Positions 8,829 to 17,734 of a DNA stretch of 64,000 nucleotides are shown piece after piece. The position numbers and the translations under genes were made by a program. The DNA lies in contig NZ_CP087879.1 of NCBI RefSeq assembly GCF_021442325.1, positions 1,984,001 to 2,048,000 of the forward strand, written 5' to 3'. Source of the DNA: Agromyces marinus. Its GTDB lineage: Bacteria > Actinomycetota > Actinomycetes > Actinomycetales > Microbacteriaceae. Below the pieces are notes generated by a model. The model was not told the origin of the DNA and made no database searches. It worked only from the letters and a program-made list of their open reading frames with translations. Each line of letters opens with the position of its first letter. The stretch's first letter is position 1.

Positions 8829-10436
8829 TCACTCCGAGGCGTCGCCCCTCGCGTCGTTGAGCGTGAGCGCCGCGACGACGCCGGCCGCGACCATGAGCAC
8901 CACGCCGAGGATCGAGGTCACGACCACGCCCCCGTCGAACGCGTGCGCGGCGGACGAGAGCAGCGCGGCCGACGCCTCGGCGGGCACCGTCTCCGCGACG
9001 TTCACGGCGCCCGCGAGCGTCTCGCGTGCGGCATCCGCCTGGGCGACCGACAACGCCTCGGGAACCTCGAGGTTGGTGCGGTACCAGGCCGCGAGGATGC
9101 TGCCGAGCAGCGCGGTGCCGAGCACCGCGCCGAGTTCGTACGCGGTCTCGGACACCGCCGAGGCCGCGCCGGCCTTGGCCGGCGGGGCGGTCGAGAGGAT
9201 CATCTCGTTGGAGACGGTCTCGGCCATGCCGATGCCGAGGCCGAGCAGGACGAACGCGATCGCCACGCCGGCGATGCCGCCGCCCGCGGTGAGCGCCACC
9301 ACGACGTAGCCCGCGGCGGAGACCGCGAGCGCCGCCGGGACGAGGATGCGCGCGCGGATGCGCCGCGAGAGCGGCACCACGGCGAGCCCCGCCGCGATCA
9401 TCGTGACCAGCCCGGGGACGAGCGCGAGCCCGGCCATCACCGGGGAGAGCCCGACGACCAGCTGCAGGTGCTGCGACACGAAGTACAGGAAGCCCACGAG
9501 TGCCACGACGCTGAGCAGGTTGACGATCACGCCGCCGCCGAACGCGCCGATGCGGAAGAGTCGCATGTCGAGCATCGGCACGCGCGCACGCAGCTGCCGG
9601 CGCACGAACCAGACGCCCGCCGCGGCGCCGACGAGGATGCAGGCCACGCCGAGCAGGTCGAGCCCCTCGGTCGCGAGGTGCTTGATGCCGAAGACGACGG
9701 CGCCCATGGCGGCGAACGAGAGGAGGATGCTCACGAGATCGATCGGGCCGGGGGCCGGGTCGCGGCTCTCGGGGATGAGCAGCGGCAGCAGCACGACGAG
9801 CGGGATGAGCACGGGCACGGCGAGCAGGAACACCGAGCCCCACGCGAAGTGCTCGAGCAGCACGCCGCCGACGATCGGGCCGAGCGCGGCCCCGGCGGCG
9901 AAGCCGGAGGCCCAGATCGCGATCGCGAGGCGCCGCTCCTCGCGGTCGGTGAAGACCGAGCGCAGGAGCGAGAGCGTGGACGGCATGAGCATCGCACCGA
10001 AGAACCCGAGTCCCGCGCGGGCGGCGATGAGCAGTTCGGCGGTGGGCGCGAACGCCGCGGCGATCGAGACGAGCGCGAAGCCGACCGATCCGATCAGCAG
10101 CATGCGTCGGCGCCCCCAGCGGTCGCCTGCGCTGCCCATCGAGACGAGCAGTGCGGCGAGCACGAGCGGGTAGGCGTCGATGATCCAGAGCTGCTGCGCG
10201 GCGGTGGGCGCGAGGTCGCGCGCGATCGCGGGAAGGGCGAAGCTGAGCACGGTGTTGTCGACGGCGACGAGGAGCACGGGCAGCATGAGCACCGCGAGCG
10301 CGAGCCAGCGTCGCGCTCGCCCGGCGCCCTGCGGGGCACCCCGGCCGGGGTCGGGGCGCAGGCGAGCGGATGCCGCGGGCGCGCCCGATTCGGGCGTGGT
10401 GACGGGGAGCGTCGTGGTGTTGGTGTGGTCGTGCAT
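8829..10436 (-). CDS. MFS drug exporter, DHA2 (14-helix) family
   Basis: A 535-residue transporter with about 14 hydrophobic helices. The DHA2 signatures are clear: LDNT-like AVDNTVLSFALPAI in helix 1, WIIDAYPLVLAALLVSMGSAGDRWGRRR at helices 2-3, and the motif C region GFAAGAALGPIVGG in helix 5. Such proteins export cationic dyes, antiseptics or antibiotics with proton antiport (QacA, LfrA, SmvA types). The start is the ATG at 10434-10436. It is divergent from a TetR gene with a palindromic operator between them, so it is very likely repressed by that TetR. Confidence 0.92.
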   Translation of the reverse strand: MHDHTNTTTLPVTTPESGAPAASARLRPDPGRGAPQGAGRARRWLALAVLMLPVLLVAVDNTVLSFALPAIARDLAPTAAQQLWIIDAYPLVLAALLVSMGSAGDRWGRRRMLLIGSVGFALVSIAAAFAPTAELLIAARAGLGFFGAMLMPSTLSLLRSVFTDREERRLAIAIWASGFAAGAALGPIVGGVLLEHFAWGSVFLLAVPVLIPLVVLLPLLIPESRDPAPGPIDLVSILLSFAAMGAVVFGIKHLATEGLDLLGVACILVGAAAGVWFVRRQLRARVPMLDMRLFRIGAFGGGVIVNLLSVVALVGFLYFVSQHLQLVVGLSPVMAGLALVPGLVTMIAAGLAVVPLSRRIRARILVPAALAVSAAGYVVVALTAGGGIAGVAIAFVLLGLGIGMAETVSNEMILSTAPPAKAGAASAVSETAYELGAVLGTALLGSILAAWYRTNLEVPEALSVAQADAARETLAGAVNVAETVPAEASAALLSSAAHAFDGGVVVTSILGVVLMVAAGVVAALTLNDARGDASE

Positions 10437-10449
10437 GTCGATTCCTATA

Positions 10450-10473
10450 ACTGTACCGGCTAGACGGTAGAGT
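10450..10473. promoter_or_regulatory. Palindromic TetR operator
   Basis: ACT-G-TACCG / CGGTA-G-AGT around a 6-base centre (GCTAGA); each 9-base arm has one central mismatch. It is 13 bases from the exporter start and 42 from the tetR start, so one site can repress both genes. It lies in the only AT-rich stretch of the gap. Confidence 0.7.
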
Positions 10474-10515
10474 ATCAGATGTCGCCGACCACCCGCCATC
10501 GATACCATCGGAGCC

Positions 10516-11079
10516 ATGAGCAGACCCCCCGCCGCACGCGACGCCGTGCTCGACGCCTTCGAGCGGCTCATCATCGCCGACGGCGAACGTGCCGCGACCC
10601 TCGACGCCACCGCGAAGGCGGCCGGCGTCTCGAAGGGCGGCCTGCTCTACCACTTCGGCTCGCGCCAGGCCCTCATCGCCGGCCTGATCGAACGCCTGCA
10701 CCGCCTCGTCGACGACGACGTCGCACGCATCCACGACGCGCCCGACGGCCCGATCTCGTACTTCGTGCGCTCCTCACTCGTCATCGAGACGCCGCTCGAC
10801 CGCAGCTTCATCGCGACCGTGCGCCTCGCACAGGGCGGCGACCGGCAGGCCGGGCAGGCCATCGAAGAGGTCCGCGAACGCTGGCTCGCCGAACTCGGCC
10901 GCCACGTCGACGATCCCGCGCTCGCGATCGCCATAACCCTCATCGGCGACGGGCTGTACTACCACTCCGCGCTCCGCGCGGAAGCCGTCGACGACGTCGG
11001 CACCGGAGGCGACATGAGCCCCGATCAGATGGACGCGCTCGTCGCACTGCTCGAACGACTCGCCGCCGACGGGCACTGA
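10516..11079 (+). CDS. TetR-family repressor of the adjacent exporter
   Basis: 187 residues. The N-terminal helix-turn-helix reads ATLDATAKAAGVSKGGLLYHF, the TetR signature, at about residues 26-46. The C-terminal ligand domain is all-helical and variable, as usual. It is divergent from the DHA2 exporter, with a strong inverted repeat in the gap, so the ligand is probably an exporter substrate. The 3' end carries a 17-base tandem duplication (GACGGGCACTGACG twice, 11068-11097) whose second copy falls just after the stop codon. Confidence 0.9.
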   Translation: MSRPPAARDAVLDAFERLIIADGERAATLDATAKAAGVSKGGLLYHFGSRQALIAGLIERLHRLVDDDVARIHDAPDGPISYFVRSSLVIETPLDRSFIATVRLAQGGDRQAGQAIEEVRERWLAELGRHVDDPALAIAITLIGDGLYYHSALRAEAVDDVGTGGDMSPDQMDALVALLERLAADGH

Positions 11080-11101
11080 CGGAGACGGGCACTGACGCGA
11101 A

Positions 11102-11133
11102 CGGCGGCGGTTCGCACGCGCGAACCGCCGCCG
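11102..11133. terminator. Two-way terminator hairpin
   Basis: A perfect 13-bp stem (CGGCGGCGGTTCG / CGAACCGCCGCCG) with a six-base loop lies between the convergent tetR and serA genes. There is no T-run, as is common for high-GC actinobacteria. Confidence 0.75.
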
Positions 11134-11149
11134 CGCGGCATCCGCTCGA

Positions 11150-12739
11150 CTACTCGGTGATCTCGACCTCGACGAGCACGTCCGCTTCGATCGCCACCCG
11201 CACGCGCTCGAGCACCTCGGCGGGCACCGGCGAGTCGACCGTCAGCACCGACAGGGCCTGGCCGCCCGCCTCGCGGCGCGCGATCTGCATGCCCGCGATG
11301 TTGATGCCGGCGTCGCCGAACTCGCTGCCGTAGACCGCGACGATGCCCGGGCGGTCGGTGTAGAGCATGACGATGTGGTGGTCGGCGATCGGCACCTCGA
11401 CGTCGTAGCCGTTGACGCCCACGAGCTTCTCGATCTGCTTCGTGCCGGTCAGCGTGCCCGAGACCGAGACCTGCGTGCCGTCGGCCAGCGCTCCGCGCAG
11501 CGTGATGACATTGCGGTACTCGGGGCTGTCTGCGTCGGCGATGAGTCGCACGGCCACACCGCGCTGCTCGGCGAGCAGCGGCGCGTTCACGTACGACACG
11601 GTCTCGCTGACCACGTTGGTGAAGACGCCCTTGAGCGCGGCGAGCTTGAGCACGCTCACGTCGTAGTCGACGAGCTCGCCGTGCACCTCGACGTCGAGGC
11701 TCTCGAGCGGGCCCTGCGCAAGCCCGGCGAACAGCTGGCCGAGCTTCTCGACGAGCGGGATGCCCGGGCGCACGTACGGGTCGATGACGCCGCCGGCGAC
11801 GTTGACCGCGTCGGGCACGAGTTCGCCGGCGAGCGCGAGGCGAACCGACTTCGCGACCGAGATGCCCGCCTTCTCCTGGGCCTCGTCGGTCGAGGCGCCG
11901 AGGTGCGGCGTGACGACGACGTTCGGGAGGGCGAGCAGCGGCGACTCCTTCGGCGGCTCCTGCACGAACACGTCGAGGCCGGCCCCCGCGATGGTCTTCG
12001 CGACCAGCGCGTCGTGCAGCGCGTCCTCGTCGATCAGCCCGCCGCGCGCGACGTTGACGACGTAGGCGGTCGGCTTCATCTTCGCGAGCTGCTCGGCGCC
12101 GATCATGCCGGTGGTCTCGGGCGTCTTCGGCATGTGGATGGTGATGAAGTCGCTGCGCTCGAGCAGGTCGTCGAGGCTCACCGTCTGCACGCCGAGCTGC
12201 TGCGCGCGTGCGGCCGTGATGTATGGGTCGTATGCGATGACCTCGACGCCGAACGCCTGCAGGCGCGCGGCGATGAGCGCGCCGATGCGGCCCAGGCCGA
12301 TGATGCCGACGGTCTTCTCGTAGAGCTCGGTGCCCGTGTAGGCCGAGCGCTTCCACTCCCCCTGCGCGAGCGCTGCGTGCGCGGCCGGGATGTGGCGGGC
12401 GAGGCTCAGGATGTGCCCGACCGTGAGCTCGGCGGCCGAGATGATGTTCGACGTCGGAGCGTTCACGACCATGACGCCGGCGGTCGTGGCCGACTTGATG
12501 TCGACGTTGTCGAGGCCGACGCCCGCCCGCGCGACGACCTTCAGCTTCGGCGCGGCGGCGATCGCCTCGGCGTCGACCTTCGTGGCCGACCGCACGAGGA
12601 TGGCGTTCGCATCGGCGAGCGCTGCCAGCAGCGCCGGACGGTCGGTGCCGTCGACGTTGCGGACGTCGAAGTCGGGCCCCAGGGCGTCGACGGTGGCGGG
12701 CGAGAGTTCTTCGGCGATCAGCACGACGGGCTTCGTCAC
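11150..12739 (-). CDS. serA: D-3-phosphoglycerate dehydrogenase
   Basis: First committed step of serine synthesis: NAD-dependent oxidation of 3-phosphoglycerate. At 529 residues it is the long type I form: substrate domain, Rossmann domain (GIIGLGRIGALIA near residue 148), catalytic Arg/Glu/His in NVARGG, GAGLDVF and TPHLGAST, then the intervening domain and a C-terminal ACT domain (VMLYTDRPGIVAVYG) for feedback control by serine. The start is the GTG at 12737-12739 (VTKPVVLI), preceded by GAGG eight bases away. The 155-base upstream gap holds no gene and presumably the promoter. Confidence 0.96.
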   Translation of the reverse strand: MTKPVVLIAEELSPATVDALGPDFDVRNVDGTDRPALLAALADANAILVRSATKVDAEAIAAAPKLKVVARAGVGLDNVDIKSATTAGVMVVNAPTSNIISAAELTVGHILSLARHIPAAHAALAQGEWKRSAYTGTELYEKTVGIIGLGRIGALIAARLQAFGVEVIAYDPYITAARAQQLGVQTVSLDDLLERSDFITIHMPKTPETTGMIGAEQLAKMKPTAYVVNVARGGLIDEDALHDALVAKTIAGAGLDVFVQEPPKESPLLALPNVVVTPHLGASTDEAQEKAGISVAKSVRLALAGELVPDAVNVAGGVIDPYVRPGIPLVEKLGQLFAGLAQGPLESLDVEVHGELVDYDVSVLKLAALKGVFTNVVSETVSYVNAPLLAEQRGVAVRLIADADSPEYRNVITLRGALADGTQVSVSGTLTGTKQIEKLVGVNGYDVEVPIADHHIVMLYTDRPGIVAVYGSEFGDAGINIAGMQIARREAGGQALSVLTVDSPVPAEVLERVRVAIEADVLVEVEITE

Positions 12740-12894
12740 GGGCGGATCCTCACTGCATCGAGACGTGGTGCGAGCGCACCGGGGAGTCGCGCCGGCGTCG
12801 TCGGGGCGCGGATGACGCGGACAGCCTACTTCACGCCGTCGGCGGCGCCCGAATCGTGTGACGCGCGCGGACCGGCCCCGATCGCGCGGGCAGC

Positions 12895-13257
12895 TCAGAC
12901 GAGCAGCGCGCCGAGCCCGAAGAGCTGGACGACGTCGAGGTACAGCACGGCCGAGACCGCGAGCCCCGCGAGGTACAGCGCCGACTGCAGGAACGCGGAG
13001 CGACGGCGCCCGAGCAGGAACGCGACGCCGAAGATCGCGACCGGCAGCAGCACGGCGATGATCAGGACGACCCACCCCGTGGCGCTCAGGGTCGTCCCGA
13101 GATCCGCCGCGATGCCGCCGACGCCGACCAGGTTGCCGACCGCCTCCCACGCGTCGTACGCGTAGAACAACCCGAACCCGATCGCGAGCACGAGTTCGAG
13201 CCAGAACGGGGTGCGACGCGCGGGCGCGGCATCCGTCGACGACACGTCGGCACTCAC
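12895..13257 (-). CDS. Small four-helix-type membrane protein, unknown
   Basis: 120 residues with about three hydrophobic segments (VLAIGFGLFYAYDAW, TGWVVLIIAVLLPVAIFGVAFL, LYLAGLAVSAVLYLDVVQLFG). The GTG start at 13255-13257 overlaps the stop of the upstream gene by four bases, so the two membrane proteins are co-translated. I do not recognise the family. Both gene products are hydrophobic and of similar size, so they may form one complex. Confidence 0.7.
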   Translation of the reverse strand: MSADVSSTDAAPARRTPFWLELVLAIGFGLFYAYDAWEAVGNLVGVGGIAADLGTTLSATGWVVLIIAVLLPVAIFGVAFLLGRRRSAFLQSALYLAGLAVSAVLYLDVVQLFGLGALLV

Positions 13258-13724
13258 GATCCCACCCCCGCCACGAACGCGACCGGCAGCAGGACGACCG
13301 CGCCGACCGCCAACCAGACGAACCTGCGCACCGTGCGACCCTGCGTGAGCGCGAAGGTCACCCCGAACCACAGCGCGGGCGCGAGCACCGCGAGCCAGAG
13401 GCCGAGCGCGAACATGAACTGTGCGAGCGCATCGGCGCCGGGATTCGTCACCCGGAACACGGTCAGGATCCAGCCCAGCGTGTACAGCAGGTAGGCGCCG
13501 GCGAAGATGCCGAGCAGCACGAGCTCGGTCGAGCCGACCTGGGTCGGGGCTTCGTCGCGGGCCTCCGGGCCAGGTGCAGCGGATGCCGCGGCATCCGTAC
13601 CGTCGACGGTGCCGCCGACCGGGGCGGCCGGCGATGCCCCGCCGCGCTTCCAGCCCTCCGCGAGCGCGGCCTCGTCATCGCCCTCCCACTGGAGGGCTTC
13701 CTCGTCGTCGCCGTCGCGCGCCAT
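13254..13724 (-). CDS. Membrane protein with acidic N-terminal tail, unknown
   Basis: 156 residues. The first 65 are charged and Ala/Pro/Gly rich, probably a disordered cytoplasmic tail. Three membrane helices follow (LVLLGIFAGAYLLYTLGWIL, ALGLWLAVLAPALWFGVTFA, LAVGAVVLLPVAFVAG). The ATG at 13722-13724 is the first in the frame. It is coupled to the next membrane gene by a GTGA overlap. The function is not recognised. Confidence 0.7.
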   Translation of the reverse strand: MARDGDDEEALQWEGDDEAALAEGWKRGGASPAAPVGGTVDGTDAAASAAPGPEARDEAPTQVGSTELVLLGIFAGAYLLYTLGWILTVFRVTNPGADALAQFMFALGLWLAVLAPALWFGVTFALTQGRTVRRFVWLAVGAVVLLPVAFVAGVGS

Positions 13725-13761
13725 GCGGTCCAGCCTATCCGCGCGCCGGGGATCGGATCGG

Positions 13762-14082
13762 TCAGCGCCCGCCGAGCGGGCTCAGGTCGTCGTCGATCGC
13801 GGGGACCTCGGCCGGCGAAGGGGTCGGAGACGGCGAAGTCCCCGACTTCGGAGCGGCCGGGCTCAGATCGTCGTCGACGGTCGATTCCGGCAGCTGGAAG
13901 GTCTCGGCCGTCAGACCGGAGTGCAGCGGGCTGAGGTCGTCACGGAGGACGGAGGATGCCGACGTCTGCGCCGACTCGGACGAGTCGTCGGAACGGGTGC
14001 CCTGGCACCCGGCGAGCGCCACGCCGAACGCGACGGCGGACGCGGCAGCGGTGATGCGAATGAGTGCGGTTGCGGTGTTCAT
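13762..14082 (-). CDS. Small lipoprotein with DDLSPL repeats (copy A)
   Basis: 106 residues. A short signal peptide ends in a lipobox VALAGC, with the lipidated Cys at 26. The mature part is low-complexity and contains the motif DDLSP(L) three times: residues 48-53, 71-75 and 98-103, the last at the very C-terminus. The first two are linked by a F-x-LPE stretch. A paralogue (copy B) lies at 17476-17712 with an almost identical leader. The two bracket the SARP-STAND regulator. There is no ribosome site in front of the ATG, and the promoter repeats begin only 22 bases upstream, so the mRNA may be leaderless. I do not recognise the family. A secreted or surface ligand for the regulator's propeller is one possibility. 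Confidence 0.8.
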   Translation of the reverse strand: MNTATALIRITAAASAVAFGVALAGCQGTRSDDSSESAQTSASSVLRDDLSPLHSGLTAETFQLPESTVDDDLSPAAPKSGTSPSPTPSPAEVPAIDDDLSPLGGR

Positions 14083-14083
14083 G
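13985..14083 (-). repeat. 99-bp direct repeat, copy A (lipoprotein leader)
   Basis: The start codon, signal peptide and first mature residues of lipoprotein A match 17615-17713 over 99 bases with about six mismatches and no gaps. Both copies point the same way and are 3.6 kb apart, so recombination between them would delete the regulator. Confidence 0.85.
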
Positions 14084-14103
14084 CTTCGACGGTGCGCCCG
14101 CAA

Positions 14104-14144
14104 GGTATGCGGTCGCGGCGCGACCGGTATGCGGATGGTATGCG
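14104..14144. promoter_or_regulatory. SARP-type operator A: three GGTATGCG repeats, 22 + 11 bp apart
   Basis: Exact copies of GGTATGCG start at 14104, 14126 and 14137. Spacings of 22 and 11 bp are whole DNA helical turns. Regulators with an OmpR-type domain plus BTAD (SARPs) bind such direct heptamer repeats. The array lies between lipoprotein A (start 22 bases away) and the regulator (start 52 bases away). On the lipoprotein strand CACCGT follows nine bases after the last repeat and could be a -10 element. Confidence 0.8.
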
Positions 14145-14195
14145 TCGCCCTCCGCACACGTTGACGCCCCCTCCGGCCGGGAGCACACTTCGGGT

Positions 14196-17100
14196 ATGGG
14201 CATCGGGGTCTTCGGCCCGCTTCGCCTCGACGGCGTCGCACTCAGCCCGCGCGAACGGGTCGTCCTCGCGGCGCTGATCCTCCACGCCGACCGGCCGGTG
14301 TCGACGGATGAACTCGCCGACGCCCTCTGGCACGACGAACCTCCGGGCACGTGGCCGAAGCAGCTCCAGGCATCGATCGGCAGGGTCCGCGCGGCGATCG
14401 GGCGGGACCCCATCGAGACCAGCCCCGGCGGATACGGCATCCGGCTCGACCTCGACACGGTCGACGCCGTGCGATTCGAGCGCTTGGCGTCATCCGCCCG
14501 GGACCACCTCGCGGACGGCGACCCCGCACGCGCGATCGATGCCGCCGACCGGGCGCTCGTGCTGTGGCGCGGCACGCCGTACGCCGACCTGGCCGACTGG
14601 CCCGCGGCCGTCGTCGAGGCCGAGCGGCTCGCTGAGGTGAGGATGGGCCTCGAGGAGGTGCGGCTGGAGGCCCGGCTCGGGCTCGGGGAGCACGCCGCAG
14701 CCGTCGGCGACGCGGAGCGACTCGTCGGCGATGCGCCGCTGCGCGAACGCCGCTGGACCCTGCTCGCGACCGCGCTGTATCGCAGCGGACGGCAGGCGGA
14801 CGCCCTGTCGGCGATCCGTGCGGCCAAGCAGCGGCTCGACGCCGAGCTCGGCGCCGAGCCGGGTGATGAGCTGAGGGCGATCGAGGTCGCCATCCTCCGG
14901 CACGACCCGTCGCTCGCCCCCGGAGCGGTGCCGTCGGCTCCGAGCGACACGTGCCCGTACCGCGGGCTCTCGCCGTTCGGCGTCGACGACGAGGACGACT
15001 TCTTCGGTCGCACCGCCGAGATCGGCGCGACGCTCGCTCGTCTCGCGCGCTCGCGAACCCTCGCGGTGACGGGAGCCTCGGGCAGCGGCAAGTCGTCGCT
15101 CGTGCGCGCGGGGGTCGTCCCGACGCTGCGACGGCGCGGCGACCGGGTCGCCCTCTTGATCCCGGGGCGCGACCTGGCTGTGCGCGTGCGCGACTCCGTC
15201 CGCGGTCGAGGCCGCGCCGATGTCGTCGTGATCGATCAGTTCGAGGAGGTCTTCCACGCCGGTGAGGCCGACATCGACGACGCCGCGTCGGCGATCGCCG
15301 AGGCGGCCGAGACCCGGACCGTCGTGGTCGTCATCCGCTCGGACTTCCTGGATGCGTGCGCCGCGCACCCGGACCTCGCGCCGCTCGTGACCGATGAGGT
15401 CCAGGTCGTGGGCCCGATGTCGCCGGGTGCGCTTCGCGAGGCGATCGAGCAACCGGCCGCTCGTGCGGGGCTGCGCCTCGAGCCCGGGCTGGTCGAACTG
15501 CTGCTGCGGGATGCGGCAGACGAGCCGGGCGCCCTCCCCCATCTGTCGCACGCCCTGGTGGAGACCTGGCTGCGTCGCGAGGGGGCGACGCTCACGGTCG
15601 CCGGCTACGAGGCCTCCGGGGGCATCTCGGGTGCCATCGCCCAGTCGGCGGACCGGCTCTACCAGTCGCTCGACGACGACCAGCGTGCGATGTGCCGCTC
15701 GGTCCTCCTGCGTCTGGTCGCCCTGGGACCGGACGGCAGCCCCGTGCGGCGCCGGATCCCGTCCAAACCCCTCCGGACGGATGCCGCCCGCGACGACGTG
15801 CTCGCCCGGCTGGCCGGCGCACGGCTGGTCAGCGCGGAGGCCGACTCGATCGAGGTCGCCCACGAGTCGCTGGCGCGCGCATGGCCGCGACTGCACGCGT
15901 GGCTCGAGGAGTACGAGGAGAGCACGCGATCGCTCACGGCCGTCGCGGCCGCGGCCGACTCGTGGGATGCGGCCGGGCGGCCCGACGACGACCTGTACCG
16001 CGGGGCACGCCTGCAGTCGGCGATCGAGTGGCGGGATGCCGCGCCGCGCGACCTGACCGAGATGGAGGCCTCGTTCCTCGACCGCTCGGCCGCCCTCGCC
16101 ACGGCGGAACGGGACGAGCTCGCCGCGCGAGCGCATCGGGAGCGAAGGCAGAATCGTCGGCTTCGGGGGCTGCTCGGGGCCGCAGCCGGTCTCATCGTGC
16201 TGCTCGTCGGGGCGGGCTCGATCGCCGTCGTCGCCACCGGGGAGGCCGACCGGCAGCGCGACAGCGCGATGATCGAGGCCCTCGTCGGGACCGCACTGTC
16301 CGTGCGGTCCTCGGAGCGGGACGTGTCCGCGCTCCTGGCGGCGGAGGCGTACCGGCGCTGGCCCGAGGACCCGCGGACGCGCTCCGCGCTCATGGGCGTC
16401 CTCCAGGGTGCGGAAGGCTTCCTCGGGAACGCGTTCATCGACGGTCCGCAGCACTCGTGGGGCGCTGCCGTCCCCGGCACCGGGAACGGCCATCGCCGGA
16501 TACTCCTACGAGGGCTCCTCGATCGTGACCGCCACGAGACGGAGCGCCTCGATCTTCGCGGACGGCTGGGCCGACGCGGCCGTCACCGACACCGCGTCGG
16601 GCGCGAAGTCCGTCTCGTTCCCCGAGCCGATCGGCGACGCGGCGTGGATCGCGGGCGGACGCGTGCTCGCGCGCCACGACTCCGACGGACTGTTCCACGC
16701 CCTCGAAGCCGAGACGGGGATGGTCGGGACCGAGGGCCTGGAACTGTCTCGCCTCTGGGTGACGGATGCCGGGACCCGCGTCCAGGCGATGGACCCGCAC
16801 GGCGTGATCACGCCGCTCGATGCTGCCGACCTCCGGCCGGCAGGAATGCCGCTCGAACGCGACGGATGGCCCATCTGGTTCGCCAAGTCCCCGGACGGCG
16901 AACGCGTCAGCGTCTCGTACTTCGTCGAGCCCGTGCGAACCGCCGACGGAACCCTGACCCGGATCCGCGTCGACGTGCTGGACCCCGACGACCACCGTGT
17001 GATCTCGAGCGAGCCTCTCCCGGCCGGCGGAACGGTGATCCTCGACACCGGCGATCTCATCGGCCTCGAGGACAACCGGATCGGTCGATACGAGTCGGAC

Positions 17101-17469
17101 GGCTTGAGCCGGGTGGGGAGCCTCACCGGAACCGCGGGCGGCCTCGGCATCCCGAAGCTCAGCGTCGACGGTCGAACCCTGCTCATCACGGCCGCCGACG
17201 GCAGCGGCATGCTGTTCGACCTCCCGAGCGGCATCCGGATCGGTGAACCCTTCCGCATGGACCCGGGCACGCTCGGCGCCGGACACCTTCGCCCGGACGG
17301 GCTCGAGATGGCCCTCAGCATGCCCGAGGGCGTCGTCGTCTGGGACCTCGACCCGACCCACCAGTTCGACGCGGTCTGCCGCATCGCCGGGCGCGAACTC
17401 AGCGCCGACGAGTGGCGCACGTACCTGTCCGACCTCGGCGAGCAGGTGAGCACGTGCGGGTTCGACTGA
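14196..17469 (+). CDS. Membrane-anchored SARP/BTAD-STAND regulator with C-terminal propeller, frame broken once
   Basis: Domain order: OmpR-type DNA-binding domain (about residues 1-90), BTAD helical repeats (about 92-240), a STAND-type NTPase with Walker [10 protein letters not shown] (293-301) and Walker B VVVIDQFEEVF (near 346), one membrane helix (about 658-682), then a propeller-like region ending in the family's CRIAGRELSADEWRTYL motif. The cytoplasmic half should bind DNA and ATP, and the propeller should lie outside the membrane. The frame from 14196 runs well to about 16484 and then turns into Arg-rich shadow. Removing one A of GGGAACGG (16485 or 16486) restores a frame of about 1,090 residues to 17469. 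This is a real mutation or a sequencing error. It is flanked by two DDLSPL lipoproteins whose promoters carry SARP-type repeats, so they are the probable targets. Confidence 0.82.
16478..16490 (+). other. Apparent +1 frameshift point in the STAND regulator
   Basis: Protein similarity to propeller repeats leaves one frame and continues in another here. Upstream the frame reads PQHSWGAAVPGTG, and downstream the other frame reads TAIAGYSYEGSSIVTA. Deleting one A of GGGAACGG joins them smoothly. I see no slippery heptamer or stem that would suggest programmed shifting. Confidence 0.7.
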
Positions 17470-17475
17470 CCGTGC

Positions 17476-17712
17476 TCAGCATCCCGCGAGCGGGCTCAGG
17501 TCGTCGGCCTCCGGCTCCGGGAGCCGGAACGGCTCGACCAGCGGCCGTGACCGCAGCGGGCTGAGGTCGTCTGGGACGACGGCGGATGCCGGCGGCTTCG
17601 CCGACCCGCCGGAATCGTCGGAACGGGTGCCCTGGCACCCGGCGAGCGCCGCGCCGAGAACGACGGCGGACGCGGCAGCGGTGATGCGAGCGAGTGCGGT
17701 TGCGGTGTTCAT
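17476..17712 (-). CDS. Small lipoprotein with DDLSPL repeats (copy B)
   Basis: 78 residues, paralogous to copy A. The signal peptide MNTATALARITAAASAV runs to AALAGC, with the lipidated Cys at 26. The mature part of 53 residues has DDLSPL at residues 48-53 and 70-75, separated by PFRLPEPE, and ends three residues later in AGC. A C-terminal cysteine replaces the Arg of copy A. It is convergent with the regulator, only six bases from its stop codon. No ribosome site precedes the ATG. The operator repeats start 23 bases upstream with the same layout as in copy A. Confidence 0.78.
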   Translation of the reverse strand: MNTATALARITAAASAVVLGAALAGCQGTRSDDSGGSAKPPASAVVPDDLSPLRSRPLVEPFRLPEPEADDLSPLAGC

Positions 17713-17713
17713 G
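17615..17713 (-). repeat. 99-bp direct repeat, copy B (lipoprotein leader)
   Basis: Partner of 13985-14083, with about six mismatches in 99 bases and the same orientation. It shows that the two lipoproteins come from one duplication. Confidence 0.85.
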
Positions 17714-17734
17714 TCTCCGACGTTGCCCCTGCCG

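Noticed and set aside
16500-17246. Continuation of the STAND protein in its first frame to 17246
   Set aside because: After about 16485 that frame turns into Arg-rich shadow sequence, while the other frame carries the propeller and the conserved C-terminal motif.
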